Shown: positions 1-7,662 of the stretch, in pieces
Numbering within the stretch: the stretch's first letter is position 1
How the letters are laid out: the number at the start of each line of letters is the position of its first letter
Origin: Flavobacterium sp. GT3R68
Lineage (GTDB): Bacteria; Bacteroidota; Bacteroidia; Flavobacteriales; Flavobacteriaceae
Assembly: GCF_007109225.1 (NCBI RefSeq)
Contig: NZ_VJZK01000003.1
Location: 124,001-188,000 of the forward strand
Direction: 5' to 3'
DNA: 64,000 bases
Position numbers and translations under genes: made by a program
Notes under the pieces: model-generated
What the model was told of the DNA's origin: nothing
What the model saw: the letters and a program-made list of their open reading frames with translations, nothing else
Database searches by the model: none

Positions 1-454
1 GAATAGTATATGAATAATTGTAGGCATTTGTCGGGTGCCCAGTAATACCACCCCAGTCAAAAAATATTGAAGATGCTGAAGTAGTACAAATTATACTAAT
101 TGCATCACCTGTATCGGCCCTGACGTCAATAAGAATCGCAACTCTAGGACTTTCAGTACAGCCTGCAATTGTCTGACTCACATAATAATTCGTTGTACCC
201 ACAACAGCAGTATTAGGTGTTGGGGCAACAGGTGAAGCGGTGCCTCCAGTTGCATTCGTTCCATACCAGTTTAAAGTGCCTCCGGCAGAAGGTGTTACTA
301 CAATTGGAGTCGCAGTCGTATTTTGACATAAATATATAGGAGATGTAACTACTGGTGGATTACAAGGCGCTTTGAAACTCTGTGCATGCAAGTGTAAAAA
401 AGAGGAAACACTTATAAATGCTGTGATAACCGCGAGCCTTGTAAAGTTTATCAT
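1..454 (-). CDS. Secreted Ig-like (CHU_C-associated type) protein, 5' part only
   Basis: The frame is open from an ATG at 454 to the window edge without a stop, so only about 150 N-terminal residues are seen. Residues 1-25 form a signal peptide (start MINFTRLAV, hydrophobic core, HAQ/S cleavage-like end). After it come a Cys-rich Ig-like segment with PSAGGTLNWYGT and paired cysteines, then a fibronectin-like stretch containing FFDWGGITG. This architecture is typical of long cell-surface or T9SS-exported adhesin-like proteins of Flavobacteriaceae, in which Ig_7 (CHU_C-associated) and FN3-like repeats are strung together. The T9SS C-terminal domain would lie outside the window and is not seen. 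The signal peptide and Ig-like pattern are visible; function as an adhesin is inference. Confidence 0.8.
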   Translation of the reverse strand, partial: MINFTRLAVITAFISVSSFLHLHAQSFKAPCNPPVVTSPIYLCQNTTATPIVVTPSAGGTLNWYGTNATGGTASPVAPTPNTAVVGTTNYYVSQTIAGCTESPRVAILIDVRADTGDAISIICTTSASSIFFDWGGITGHPTNAYNYSYTI

Positions 455-744
455 TTCGTTTATATTTATTATTTTAACTTAAAATACACAATTGAAGTAA
501 TGACATTAAATTTACTAAATTTAACATTCATAAAAAACAGTTATTGTTAAATTTATTAATTAAACAATAATAAACATCTAATTTTTGTTTTAATAGGAAT
601 TAATTATGAATTTGACTAGAAAAGATAATTTTGTGCAGGATGTCTATTTGCAAATAGATGACAGCTTCCATTTTGAAATTTGCAGTAAATTTTTTTATTG
701 GGTAAAAATTCTTATATTTAACTGAACAATAAAAACATATAATT

Positions 745-861
745 ATGAACAGTTTCTTCAAAACGCTTATAGCAGGATATGGTGCTAAAAAGATGGGTGG
801 CGGTTGTATTGGTATGATTATAATATTTATAATCATATATTGGCTTCTGGGACGTTTCTAA
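745..861 (+). CDS. Small membrane protein, 38 aa
   Basis: A 38-residue ORF begins MNSFFKTLIAGYGAKKMGGG and ends in a hydrophobic helix (CIGMIIIFIIIYWLLG) with a final RF. It has a short amphipathic N-terminus, a Lys/Gly linker and one strong transmembrane segment. A textbook intrinsic terminator follows four bases after the stop, which supports it as a real stand-alone transcription unit. I recognise the general style of tiny Flavobacterium membrane proteins but no named family, so no function is assigned. No clear -7 box was found just upstream. Confidence 0.6.
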   Translation: MNSFFKTLIAGYGAKKMGGGCIGMIIIFIIIYWLLGRF

Positions 862-864
862 TAC

Positions 865-900
865 AAAAAAGACTGCTCGTTGAGCAGTCTTTTTTATTTT
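865..900 (+). terminator. Intrinsic terminator after the 38-aa gene
   Basis: The stem GACTGCTC (871-878) pairs with GAGCAGTC (882-889), has a short loop, and is followed by a T run. Confidence 0.85.
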
Positions 901-908
901 GAAGTCCT

Positions 909-1070
909 TCAAACTGGCCAATGATATTGCCTCCGTGTGAAAATAGTTATTTCGCCAATTTTATCTGATTTTTGCACATATTCCATTTCTTTCAAAGTCC
1001 TTAACAGCTCATTTTCTTCCGGCGGTATGTAAAGCTTATTATCACATCTGTCTCCTCTCATGAATGCCAT
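909..1070 (-). CDS. Possible small hypothetical protein or gene remnant, 53 aa
   Basis: On the minus strand an ATG at 1070 opens a 53-codon frame, MAFMRGDRCDNKL to RRQYHWPV, ending in TGA at 909-911. Its composition (charged, EENELLRTLKEMEY) looks protein-like rather than random. The frame can be read a few codons further upstream to a TAG, so it could be the C-terminal relic of a longer gene. No family is recognised. It is convergent with the 38-aa gene and shares its terminator region. Confidence 0.3.
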   Translation of the reverse strand: MAFMRGDRCDNKLYIPPEENELLRTLKEMEYVQKSDKIGEITIFTRRQYHWPV

Positions 1071-1424
1071 TAGCTTGCGTTTTATTCTAGGCTACCAAAA
1101 ACTAATTTTACCGTTTATACTTTCACAATAATGATGTTATTACAAAAGTACCAGTGACAAACAACAAGGCTGTCTCAAAGCGCAATACTTGTAAGAAATA
1201 TTTGCTAAAAAAACTGAACAATTTTTTTGAATTCTTACTATTAATAGATATATTCGTAAAATAATTCCTATATAATATAGCATTCACGTAAAAGGAAATA
1301 GAGTACTTAAGGTATAAATAACGTAAAAAAAAAATACAAAAACATTCTTGGCCAAGAACAGACAGATGCCCTAATTGTCTTAAATCTACTGGGCTATATT
1401 AAATAACTAAAAAAACTTTAAATC
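1071..1424. other. Long intergenic region with a 14-bp palindrome
   Basis: No convincing gene is present in these 354 bases. They hold a motif resembling a transposon end (aaggctgtctcaaag, 1166-1180), AT-rich sequence, and the perfect palindrome TTCTTGGCCAAGAA at 1345-1358. The last 80 bases serve as the leader of the small peptide gene at 1425. No TAnnTTTG box was found here on the plus strand. Confidence 0.6.
1345..1358. promoter_or_regulatory. 14-bp perfect palindrome upstream of the peptide gene
   Basis: TTCTTGGCCAAGAA is a perfect inverted repeat ending 66 bases before the start of the bacteriocin-like peptide gene. Position and symmetry fit a dimeric repressor or activator site. No cognate regulator is encoded nearby, so the role is inference. 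Confidence 0.35.
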
Positions 1425-1604
1425 ATGTTAAAAAACATTTTGAAATTAGAAGGCGCTCAACAATTAAGCAAAATTGAGCAAAAAAATATTCAAGGTAAAG
1501 GTGGTGAGCTTATGGCTTGCCGTTGTCCAAATGGTGTGCTTGTTGTAGGGCATGCTGATAGCTGCAGTACATTAATCAACACTTTATGCGAAATGGACTC
1601 CTAG
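1425..1604 (+). CDS. Bacteriocin-like / natural-product precursor peptide, 59 aa
   Basis: The 59-residue product starts MLKNILKLEGAQQLSKIEQK and continues NIQGKGGELM. A leader of the type L-x-L-x-G-x-x-x-L-S-K-x-E-Q-K-x-I-x-G, followed by a Gly-Gly pair (residues 26-27), is the signature of the Bacteroidota GG-leader precursor peptides processed by C39-type peptidase transporters. The predicted core (about residues 28-59) is short and has four cysteines, at 32, 34, 47 and 55, able to form two disulfides or a thioether/lactone-type ring system. A terminator follows the stop. No C39 transporter, modification enzyme or immunity gene lies in this window, so export would depend on genes elsewhere. 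The leader pattern is seen; bacteriocin activity is inference. Confidence 0.7.
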   Translation: MLKNILKLEGAQQLSKIEQKNIQGKGGELMACRCPNGVLVVGHADSCSTLINTLCEMDS

Positions 1605-1630
1605 TTTTTTAAGCTTTTGAAATAAAATTT

Positions 1631-1670
1631 AATCCCCGGGTGTAATCAATCTGGGGATTTTTAATTTTTT
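1631..1670 (+). terminator. Terminator after the precursor peptide gene
   Basis: AATCCCCGG (1631-1639) pairs with CTGGGGATT (1651-1659), with one G-U pair, and a T-rich tail follows. Confidence 0.75.
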
Positions 1671-1794
1671 ATAAAAGATTTTCGCTACACTCCCTTTCCT
1701 AAACCGGGCATTAGTTACTGTTGCACTATTTCCCGTGTCGATAACCTGTTGTAATGTTATAGGGTTTTGGAAAAAATGTTATTGTGTCATCAAA

Positions 1795-1840
1795 AAAAAC
1801 AGGTTTTCAAAAAGACGACACTTTTTGAAAACCTGTTTTT
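1795..1840 (-). terminator. Strong bidirectional hairpin, 20-bp perfect stem
   Basis: The arms 1795-1814 and 1821-1840 are exact reverse complements, with a 6-base loop and A/T runs on both outer sides. On the minus strand it ends in a T run, as expected for a terminator of the E1/BI-1 transcript. Its symmetry would also stop rightward transcription. Confidence 0.8.
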
Positions 1841-1905
1841 ATACGTTGTTCCTATAAAGTCTTAAATACCTTTACTTCTCAGAAACCTTCACATCTTCGT
1901 ATTAA

Positions 1906-2595
1906 TTATTTCTTACTCATAAAAATCCTTAATATATACCAGAATAATAACATTATCGATGAAAATAACTGCAGTGAAGCACCTACATATTGTTCGGTGC
2001 CAAATTGCTCTTTAATTTGATGCGTCTGATACAAGATACATGCAGAGGCTAAAACTACCATTCCAACAGAGAACCATAATCCTAAATTGAATCCAAAAAT
2101 AGCTCCCACTACAATTACTCCTAATGAGACGAAACCGCCCACTATAATCGCTGTTCTTAGAAAAGAAAAATCAGTTTTAGTAAAAAATACAACGGCAGTT
2201 AAGCCTGAAAACATAAATAATGTAACTGCTGCAGCCTGCATGATTATATCTCCTCCTGTAAACGAGACTGCCATCGCAATCATTGGCAAAAATATTATTG
2301 CCTCTAAAATAACATATAACCCTAATCCTAAATACTGTTTTTCCCGTGAGGGATGAAAGGCTAACTTATTGGATATCGTAGTTCCTAACCAAAATAATCC
2401 AATAATAAAGAGCCAAATAAATCTACCACCGCTTATCATCGAGAAAATCAATTCCGCTGGAACTGTTTGAAGCAAAAGGGTTTCAACCATAATAAATGCC
2501 AGAATAGCTAATGCTACATGCGTATAGGTTTTTCTAAAAAATGTTGCTTTTTCAATATCTGAAGCCCTTGAAACTAAAATATTTTCTGTATTCAT
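1906..2595 (-). CDS. Bax inhibitor-1 / YccA family membrane protein
   Basis: This is a 229-residue multi-pass inner-membrane protein with about seven hydrophobic segments (for example residues 28-45, 58-75, 90-110, 120-135, 148-165, 175-190 and 208-226). The C-terminal part contains FGTEQYVGASLQLF followed by FWYILRI, which matches the conserved end of the BI-1/YbhL/YccA family. Members of this family are pH-sensitive Ca2+ leak channels or regulators of the FtsH protease; which role applies in Flavobacterium is not known from sequence. It lies 41 bases downstream of the E1 dehydrogenase gene on the same strand and is probably co-transcribed, ending at the hairpin at 1795-1840. Confidence 0.88.
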   Translation of the reverse strand: MNTENILVSRASDIEKATFFRKTYTHVALAILAFIMVETLLLQTVPAELIFSMISGGRFIWLFIIGLFWLGTTISNKLAFHPSREKQYLGLGLYVILEAIIFLPMIAMAVSFTGGDIIMQAAAVTLFMFSGLTAVVFFTKTDFSFLRTAIIVGGFVSLGVIVVGAIFGFNLGLWFSVGMVVLASACILYQTHQIKEQFGTEQYVGASLQLFSSIMLLFWYILRIFMSKK

Positions 2596-2636
2596 AAAAT
2601 TGTATAATTAAAGTTTAATCGAATATAGTAGATTTC

Positions 2637-4613
2637 TTAATATGCCATCAATTGCAATAATTCTGCTTCAAATCTGCCTTTAGGTAAATATTGATCTTCA
2701 AGAGCTTTTGTAAATGGAATTGGAGAATCTAAACTCGCCACACGTTTTACCGGTGCGTCTAAATATTCAAAACAATTTTCCATAATCATCGCTGAGATAT
2801 CGCTGGCGACACCGCCAAACATAGTATCTTCCTGATATATAATCACTTTTCCTGTTTTCTTGGCGGAAGCATAAATCGCTTCAGTGTCCAATGGTTGTAA
2901 GGTTCTTAAATCCAACAAGTCAGCAGAAATGTTTGGATTTTTGCTTAATGTATCCAAAGCCCAGTGTACTGCTGCTCCAAAAGCGATAATCGTCACATCG
3001 GTTCCTTCTTTCAATAAAGCTGCTTTTCCTAATGGCAAAGTATAATAATCCTTGGGTACGTCCTGAGACATGCTTCGGTATAATTGTTTGTGTTCAAAAA
3101 ACATGACCGGATTCGGATCATTGATAGAAGCGTTCAATAAACCTTTTGCATCATAAGGAAATGCTGGATAAACCACTTTTAATCCTGGAGTTTTAGTAAA
3201 CCAGGCTTCATTGGTCTGCGAATGGAAAGGCCCGGCCTGAGTTCCTCCGCCACAAGGCATGCGGACTACAACGTCGGCTTTTTCTAACCATCTATAATGG
3301 GATTTGGCCAACAAATTCACTATTGGATTAAATCCTGTAGAAACGAAATCAGCAAATTGCATTTCTACTATAGCTTTATGACCGTTAATTGATAATCCCA
3401 TTCCCGCGGAAACAACGGCGCTTTCGCAAATTGGTGTGTTGCGAACCCGCTCTTTTCCGAATTGAGCAACAAAACCATCAGTGATTTTGAAGGCTCCGCC
3501 ATACTCGGCAATATCCTGACCCATAATAACCAGGTTGTCGTGACGCTCCATCGATTGTCTCAAAGCTTGTGATATGGCATCAATATATCGAACATTTTCA
3601 ACTTCAGCAGAAGGTTTAACTTCTTCAAATTGATACGGTTTATATACATCATTTAATTCTTCGCTTAAACTGGCTTCGATAACTGCCTCGCTATTTGCAA
3701 TCAGTAAATTATCGTCTATTTCCCTTTTGATATCAGCTCTAAGTGCTTCGTCAAATTCAGCTTTAAGGATATTATTTTCAGTCAGGTATTTCCTGAAATT
3801 GTCGACTGGATCTTTAATAGCCCACATGTCCATTAAATCTTGAGGTACATATTTGGTACCACTCGCCTCTTCGTGCCCACGCATACGGAAGGTTTTGAAC
3901 TCCAATAGAACCGGGCGTGGCCTTTCGATCATCGATGCTTTTAATTCGGATATCAGATTATAAACTTCCAAAATATTATTACCATCCACGACATAACTGT
4001 CCATTCCGTAACCAATGCCTTTGTCAGCAAGGTTTTCGCAACGGTATTGTTCGTTGGTTGGTGTCGAAAGTCCGTAACCATTATTTTCAATAACAAAAAG
4101 TACCGGTAAATCCCATACTGCCGCAATATTCAATGCTTCATGAAAATCACCTTCAGATGTGGCACCTTCTCCTGTAAAAACGGCGGTTACTTTGCCATTT
4201 TTCATCAATTTATTGGCTAATGCAATTCCGTCAGCAACGCCCATTTGCGGGCCTAAATGCGAAATCATTCCAACAATATTATATTCCTGCGTCCCGAAAT
4301 GAAACGAACGGTCACGGCCTTTGGTAAATCCATTGGCTTTCCCTTGCCACTGCGAAAATAATCGGTATAACGGAATATCTCTTCCTGTAAAAACACCAAG
4401 ATTTCGATGCATTGGCAAAATGTATTCGTCTTTATCCAAAACTGCCGTAATACCAACAGAAATAGCTTCCTGCCCAATTCCTGAAAACCATTTAGAGACT
4501 TTTCCCTGACGAATCAAGATTAACATTTTTTCCTCGATCAATCTTGGTTTGAGGAGTCTTTTATATAAGTCTAATAAGGTATCGTCAGTCAGGTTTTTTC
4601 TATCGAAATTCAT
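2637..4613 (-). CDS. Fused E1 alpha/beta 2-oxoacid dehydrogenase (thiamine diphosphate)
   Basis: This 658-residue enzyme joins the two E1 subunits in one chain. Residues about 10-330 are the E1 alpha domain, with the ThDP/Mg motif GEG (148-150) ... ENN (176-178), GYG following, and RMRGHEEA near 243-250. Residues about 339-658 are the transketolase-type beta domain (QDIAEYGGAFK, ESAVVSAGMG, MPCGGGTQAGPFHSQ). It catalyses decarboxylation of a 2-oxoacid and acyl transfer to lipoyl E2. The family in Bacteroidota is usually assigned to branched-chain 2-oxoacids, but pyruvate cannot be excluded from sequence. The motif normally reads GDG; here it is GEG. No E2 or E3 gene is nearby, so the complex partners are encoded elsewhere. 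The ATG at 4613 fits the normal N-terminus. Confidence 0.9.
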   Translation of the reverse strand: MNFDRKNLTDDTLLDLYKRLLKPRLIEEKMLILIRQGKVSKWFSGIGQEAISVGITAVLDKDEYILPMHRNLGVFTGRDIPLYRLFSQWQGKANGFTKGRDRSFHFGTQEYNIVGMISHLGPQMGVADGIALANKLMKNGKVTAVFTGEGATSEGDFHEALNIAAVWDLPVLFVIENNGYGLSTPTNEQYRCENLADKGIGYGMDSYVVDGNNILEVYNLISELKASMIERPRPVLLEFKTFRMRGHEEASGTKYVPQDLMDMWAIKDPVDNFRKYLTENNILKAEFDEALRADIKREIDDNLLIANSEAVIEASLSEELNDVYKPYQFEEVKPSAEVENVRYIDAISQALRQSMERHDNLVIMGQDIAEYGGAFKITDGFVAQFGKERVRNTPICESAVVSAGMGLSINGHKAIVEMQFADFVSTGFNPIVNLLAKSHYRWLEKADVVVRMPCGGGTQAGPFHSQTNEAWFTKTPGLKVVYPAFPYDAKGLLNASINDPNPVMFFEHKQLYRSMSQDVPKDYYTLPLGKAALLKEGTDVTIIAFGAAVHWALDTLSKNPNISADLLDLRTLQPLDTEAIYASAKKTGKVIIYQEDTMFGGVASDISAMIMENCFEYLDAPVKRVASLDSPIPFTKALEDQYLPKGRFEAELLQLMAY

Positions 4614-4715
4614 ATTTGTATGGTAATAAATGAGTGTTTTTTTACGCCCTCAAAAGTATAAAAAAATAACTGTTTGACCTTGATTTGTTATATTTTTTTA
4701 AAGTGTTGATAACTT

Positions 4716-4750
4716 TTGAAATCCCTATTAAAAATTATTCTATATATTTG
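4716..4750 (+). promoter_or_regulatory. Candidate Bacteroidota promoter for the oxygenase gene
   Basis: A -7 box TATATTTG (4743-4750) matches TAnnTTTG exactly. A TTG lies at 4716-4718, 24 bases upstream, slightly longer than the usual spacing. The ATG follows 48 bases later. Confidence 0.5.
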
Positions 4751-4798
4751 TATTCATAAGGCTTTTAGCTTTAAAAGTTATTAACAATTATTGATTAT

Positions 4799-5749
4799 AT
4801 GCAAAACATTCCTAGTGTTGACTTGCGTGATTTCCTTTCGGGTGACCCGGAACGTAAACAAAAATTTGTAAATGAAATCGGAAAAGCATTTGAAGATATT
4901 GGCTTCGTTGCTTTAAAAGGGCATTTTTTAGATGACCAGTTAGTTGATGAATTGTACAGTGAAATCAGAAATTTTTTCTCTTTACCATTAGAAACTAAGT
5001 ACAGTTATGAAATCCCTGGCATTGGTGGCCAGCGCGGTTATGTTTCTTTCGGAAAGGAACATGCCAAAGGTAAAAAAGAAGGCGATCTTAAAGAGTTTTG
5101 GCACTTTGGACAATACGTCGACAAGGATTCCAAATATGCTTCTGAGTATCCTGACAATGTTGAAGTTAAAGAATTGCCTCGTTTCAATGTGGTTGGTAAA
5201 GAAGCCTACCAAATGTTGGAAAAAACAGGTGTTTATGTATTAAGAGCCCTGGCTTTGCATTTAGGTCTGGATGAATTTTATTTTGACCAATATGCTTACG
5301 AAGGAAACAGTATTTTGAGACCAATCCATTATCCGCCGATTACCCAAGAGCCGGAAAACGCAATCCGTGCTGCCGCTCATGGTGACATCAATCTGATTAC
5401 GCTTTTAATGGGTGCTCAGGGTAAAGGACTTCAGGTTCAGAATCACAAAGGCGAATGGATTGATGCTATAGCAGAACCGGACGAATTGGTAATCAATGTG
5501 GGTGATATGTTATCGCGTCACACCAATAATAAATTAAAATCGACTATCCATCAGGTGGTTAATCCTCCAAGAGAACTTTGGGGAACTTCCCGTTATTCCA
5601 TTCCGTTTTTCATGCATCCGGTAAGCGACATGCGTTTGGATTGTTTGGAAAACTGTATCGATGCTGAAAATCCTAAAAAATACGAAGATATTTCTGCAGG
5701 TGAATTCCTGTACGAAAGATTGGTTGATTTGGGCTTAATCAAAAAATAA
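4799..5749 (+). CDS. Isopenicillin-N-synthase-like Fe(II)/2-oxoglutarate oxygenase
   Basis: The 316-residue cytosolic protein has the DIOX_N-type N-terminus (SVDLRDFLSGD, then FEDIGFVALKGH) and a double-stranded beta-helix core. The metal triad is visible as HGD (H194, D196) and H251 in STIHQV; the R265-Y-S motif that binds the 2-oxoglutarate carboxylate follows. All catalytic residues are present, so it should be an active oxygenase or desaturase. The family oxidises many small molecules, and plant gibberellin/flavonol enzymes and IPNS belong to it. The substrate in Flavobacterium is unknown. It is transcribed alone from the divergent region shared with E1 and ends at a terminator (5769-5801). 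Confidence 0.85.
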   Translation: MQNIPSVDLRDFLSGDPERKQKFVNEIGKAFEDIGFVALKGHFLDDQLVDELYSEIRNFFSLPLETKYSYEIPGIGGQRGYVSFGKEHAKGKKEGDLKEFWHFGQYVDKDSKYASEYPDNVEVKELPRFNVVGKEAYQMLEKTGVYVLRALALHLGLDEFYFDQYAYEGNSILRPIHYPPITQEPENAIRAAAHGDINLITLLMGAQGKGLQVQNHKGEWIDAIAEPDELVINVGDMLSRHTNNKLKSTIHQVVNPPRELWGTSRYSIPFFMHPVSDMRLDCLENCIDAENPKKYEDISAGEFLYERLVDLGLIKK

Positions 5750-5768
5750 TACCTAATTTTATACTTTA

Positions 5769-5801
5769 TAAAGACATTGAGTTCGCTTGATGTCTTTTTT
5801 G
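5769..5801 (+). terminator. Terminator after the oxygenase gene
   Basis: AAGACAT (5770-5776) pairs with ATGTCTT (5790-5796) around a TTCG-type loop region, followed by a T run. Confidence 0.75.
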
Positions 5802-5813
5802 TTTTAATAACCA

Positions 5814-5853
5814 CAAATTCGCAGATTAAAAGAAAAATAAAATTGCGAATTTG
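5814..5853. repeat. 10-bp inverted repeat CAAATTCGCA / TGCGAATTTG
   Basis: The arms at 5814-5823 and 5844-5853 are perfect reverse complements separated by 20 AT-rich bases, just upstream of the SUI1-like gene. It may be an intergenic repeat family of this genome or an operator; copies elsewhere cannot be checked here. Confidence 0.45.
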
Positions 5854-5874
5854 CGCTTAATTAATTTTAATAGC

Positions 5875-6231
5875 ATGGACTTACAAGACCAATTAAAAAA
5901 TCTTTTTCCCAATCACAAGGCAATTCCTGAAGAAGCAATTCCTGAAGTCGAACACGACCCGAGCTATAGCGAACAGGCGAAGCAATTATACATTCAAAAA
6001 GAACCTATGATTTGCAAATTTGAAAAACGAAAAGGAAAAGCAACCACCATTATAGAAGGGTATGAAGGAAGTGATGATGATTTTAAAGTTTTAGCTAAAG
6101 AAATAAAAACTAAACTCAGCGTTGGCGGTACTTTCAAAGATGCTTCGATAATTATTCAAGGGGATTACCGTGATAAAATAATGGAAATACTAAAAATGAA
6201 AGGATTTAAAGTGAAACGTGTTGGCGGCTAA
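5875..6231 (+). CDS. SUI1/YciH-type translation initiation factor-like protein
   Basis: The 118-residue product carries a SUI1 (eIF1-like) fold in its C-terminal two thirds: a basic KRKGKATTIIEGYEGS strand region, the KVLAKEIKTKLSVGGTFKD helix and turn, and IIIQGDYRDKIMEILKMKGFKVKRVGG. That last part matches the QGDxRxxV...L...G pattern of the family. Bacterial YciH proteins bind the small ribosomal subunit and can affect start-site fidelity or act as stress-type translation inhibitors. I place the start at the ATG at 5875 (MDLQDQLKN); the upstream ATG at 5851 lies inside the inverted repeat and adds only eight unconserved residues. Confidence 0.85.
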   Translation: MDLQDQLKNLFPNHKAIPEEAIPEVEHDPSYSEQAKQLYIQKEPMICKFEKRKGKATTIIEGYEGSDDDFKVLAKEIKTKLSVGGTFKDASIIIQGDYRDKIMEILKMKGFKVKRVGG

Positions 6232-6288
6232 GGTTTTAGATTGCAGATTTTAGAACTTTAACCCTTAAACAATTTAAACAAAAAATTA

Positions 6289-7158
6289 ATGATAAAATCA
6301 TCAGAATTAATACTTAACCCGGACGGAAGCGTATATCATTTGAACTTAAAACCGGAACATATTGCACATGATATCATCTTTGTAGGAGATCAGAATCGGG
6401 TTGAGAAAATAACACAGTTCTTTGACACTATCGAATTTTCTACCCAAAAAAGGGAATTCAAAACCCAAACCGGGACCTTAAACGGTAAACGGATTACAGT
6501 AATGTCAACAGGCATCGGACCTGACAATATTGACATCGTAATCAACGAATTGGATGCTTTGGTCAATATTGATCTGGAAACCAGACAGCCAAAAGAACAA
6601 CTGACTTCCCTAAATATCATCCGAATCGGAACTTCCGGTTCGTTGCATGCTGACATTCCGGTGGACAGCTTCGTGATGTCGAAATACGGATTGGGATTGG
6701 ACAACATGCTCCGCTCCTATTTGATTGACGGTGTTTCGAATCCGGCTTTTGAAGATGCATTCGTAAGTCATACCAACTGGGATGCCAGAAAAGGAAAACC
6801 GTATGTGATTGCCTGTTCCGAAAAACTGGAAAAAATTATCGAAAGCGATAAAATGCACAAAGGAATTACCGCAACAGCAGGTGGTTTTTATGGTCCTCAG
6901 GGCCGTGTGCTGCGTTTGAACATCCAGGACGAAAACTTAAATTCTAAAATGGATTCCTTTAAATTCCAGGACAACAGAATAACCAATCTGGAAATGGAAA
7001 CCGCTGCCATTTATGGACTCTCGGCGTTATTGGGACACCAGGCATTGTCGCTCAATGCGATTATTGCCAATCGTGCTTCGGGAACTTTCAGCGAAGACCC
7101 ATACAAAGCAGTTGACGAATTAATTGCTTATACATTGAAGAAATTATCCGCTAAATAA
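6289..7158 (+). CDS. Nucleoside phosphorylase (uridine phosphorylase-like)
   Basis: This 289-residue protein of the PNP_UDP_1 superfamily is cytosolic and would cleave nucleosides with phosphate to base plus ribose-1-phosphate. Family marks are FVGDQNRVEKI near residue 30 (phosphate-binding region), TGIGPDNIDIV (about 75-85), RIGTSGSL (about 110-117), and the ribose-binding NLEMETAAIYGL (about 237-248). The spacing and the METAAI motif fit uridine/inosine-type hexameric phosphorylases rather than trimeric PNPs. It differs from classical Udp in having an insertion around residues 90-105, as in Bacteroidota homologues. Substrate preference cannot be fixed from sequence. It sits 57 bases after the SUI1-like gene, possibly in the same transcript. 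Confidence 0.85.
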   Translation: MIKSSELILNPDGSVYHLNLKPEHIAHDIIFVGDQNRVEKITQFFDTIEFSTQKREFKTQTGTLNGKRITVMSTGIGPDNIDIVINELDALVNIDLETRQPKEQLTSLNIIRIGTSGSLHADIPVDSFVMSKYGLGLDNMLRSYLIDGVSNPAFEDAFVSHTNWDARKGKPYVIACSEKLEKIIESDKMHKGITATAGGFYGPQGRVLRLNIQDENLNSKMDSFKFQDNRITNLEMETAAIYGLSALLGHQALSLNAIIANRASGTFSEDPYKAVDELIAYTLKKLSAK

Positions 7159-7193
7159 TTTTTAAGGAGCTATTTCCCGCTAACCGTTTCAAT

Positions 7194-7223
7194 CTTTTTT
7201 GTTTTAAAGAAAAACAAAAAAGG
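7194..7223. terminator. AT-rich hairpin after the phosphorylase gene
   Basis: CTTTTTTGTTTT (7194-7205) pairs perfectly with AAAACAAAAAAG (7211-7222) around AAAGA. There is no T run on the plus strand, so termination efficiency is uncertain. Confidence 0.45.
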
Positions 7224-7275
7224 ATTTTCACTCTTATCGGGGCTATTAAAAGTGAATTACCATTGAAATATAAAT

Positions 7276-7662
7276 ATGAATTTACGAATTGCAAGACACA
7301 CCAATAATCTAGAAAAAATCAAATCCTTTTATATTGATATACTAGGATTTGAATTATTGGGGAGTTTTGAGAATCATAATAATTATGATGGTATTTTCGT
7401 TGGAAAACCTAATTTAGACTGGCATTTTGAGTTTACCACATCCACGGAAAAAGCCAATCACCATTTTGATGAAGATGATATTTTGGTGTTATACCCAACT
7501 GAAATAAAAAAGTATGATGAATTGCTTCGAAATTTAGCAATAAATAACATTGAAGTAATTGCTTCTAAAAATCCATATTGGAATAACAACGGAAAAATGT
7601 TCCAGGATCCCGATGGCTACAGAATCGTTATTTCTCCTTTAAAAATCAACTCAGAAAAATGA
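7276..7662 (+). CDS. VOC (glyoxalase/bleomycin-resistance) superfamily protein
   Basis: The 128-residue product has one complete pair of VOC beta-alpha-beta-beta-beta modules: an N-terminal ARHTNNLEKIKSFYIDILGF and a C-terminal NPYWNNNGKMFQDPDGYRIVIS. The conserved FxDPDGxxI ending is present. Members bind a divalent metal and include dioxygenases, isomerases and resistance proteins; the substrate is not predictable. The stop overlaps the next start as ATGA (7659-7662), so the GNAT gene downstream is translationally coupled. Confidence 0.85.
   Translation: MNLRIARHTNNLEKIKSFYIDILGFELLGSFENHNNYDGIFVGKPNLDWHFEFTTSTEKANHHFDEDDILVLYPTEIKKYDELLRNLAINNIEVIASKNPYWNNNGKMFQDPDGYRIVISPLKINSEK

Larger units (their letters stand above)
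1605..1905. other. Intergenic region between convergent transcription units
   Basis: It holds the terminator of the peptide gene (1631-1670) and a second, very strong hairpin at 1795-1840 serving the leftward BI-1 gene. No ORF in the remaining 120 bases looks real. Confidence 0.6.

Noticed and set aside
606..725. Plus-strand ORF starting MNLTRKDNF
   Set aside because: Short, with chance-like composition and no terminator or promoter; not called.
600..836. Minus-strand ORF of 78 aa opposite the 38-aa gene
   Set aside because: Low-complexity Ile/Phe-rich, antisense to a small gene with its own terminator, no recognisable start context.
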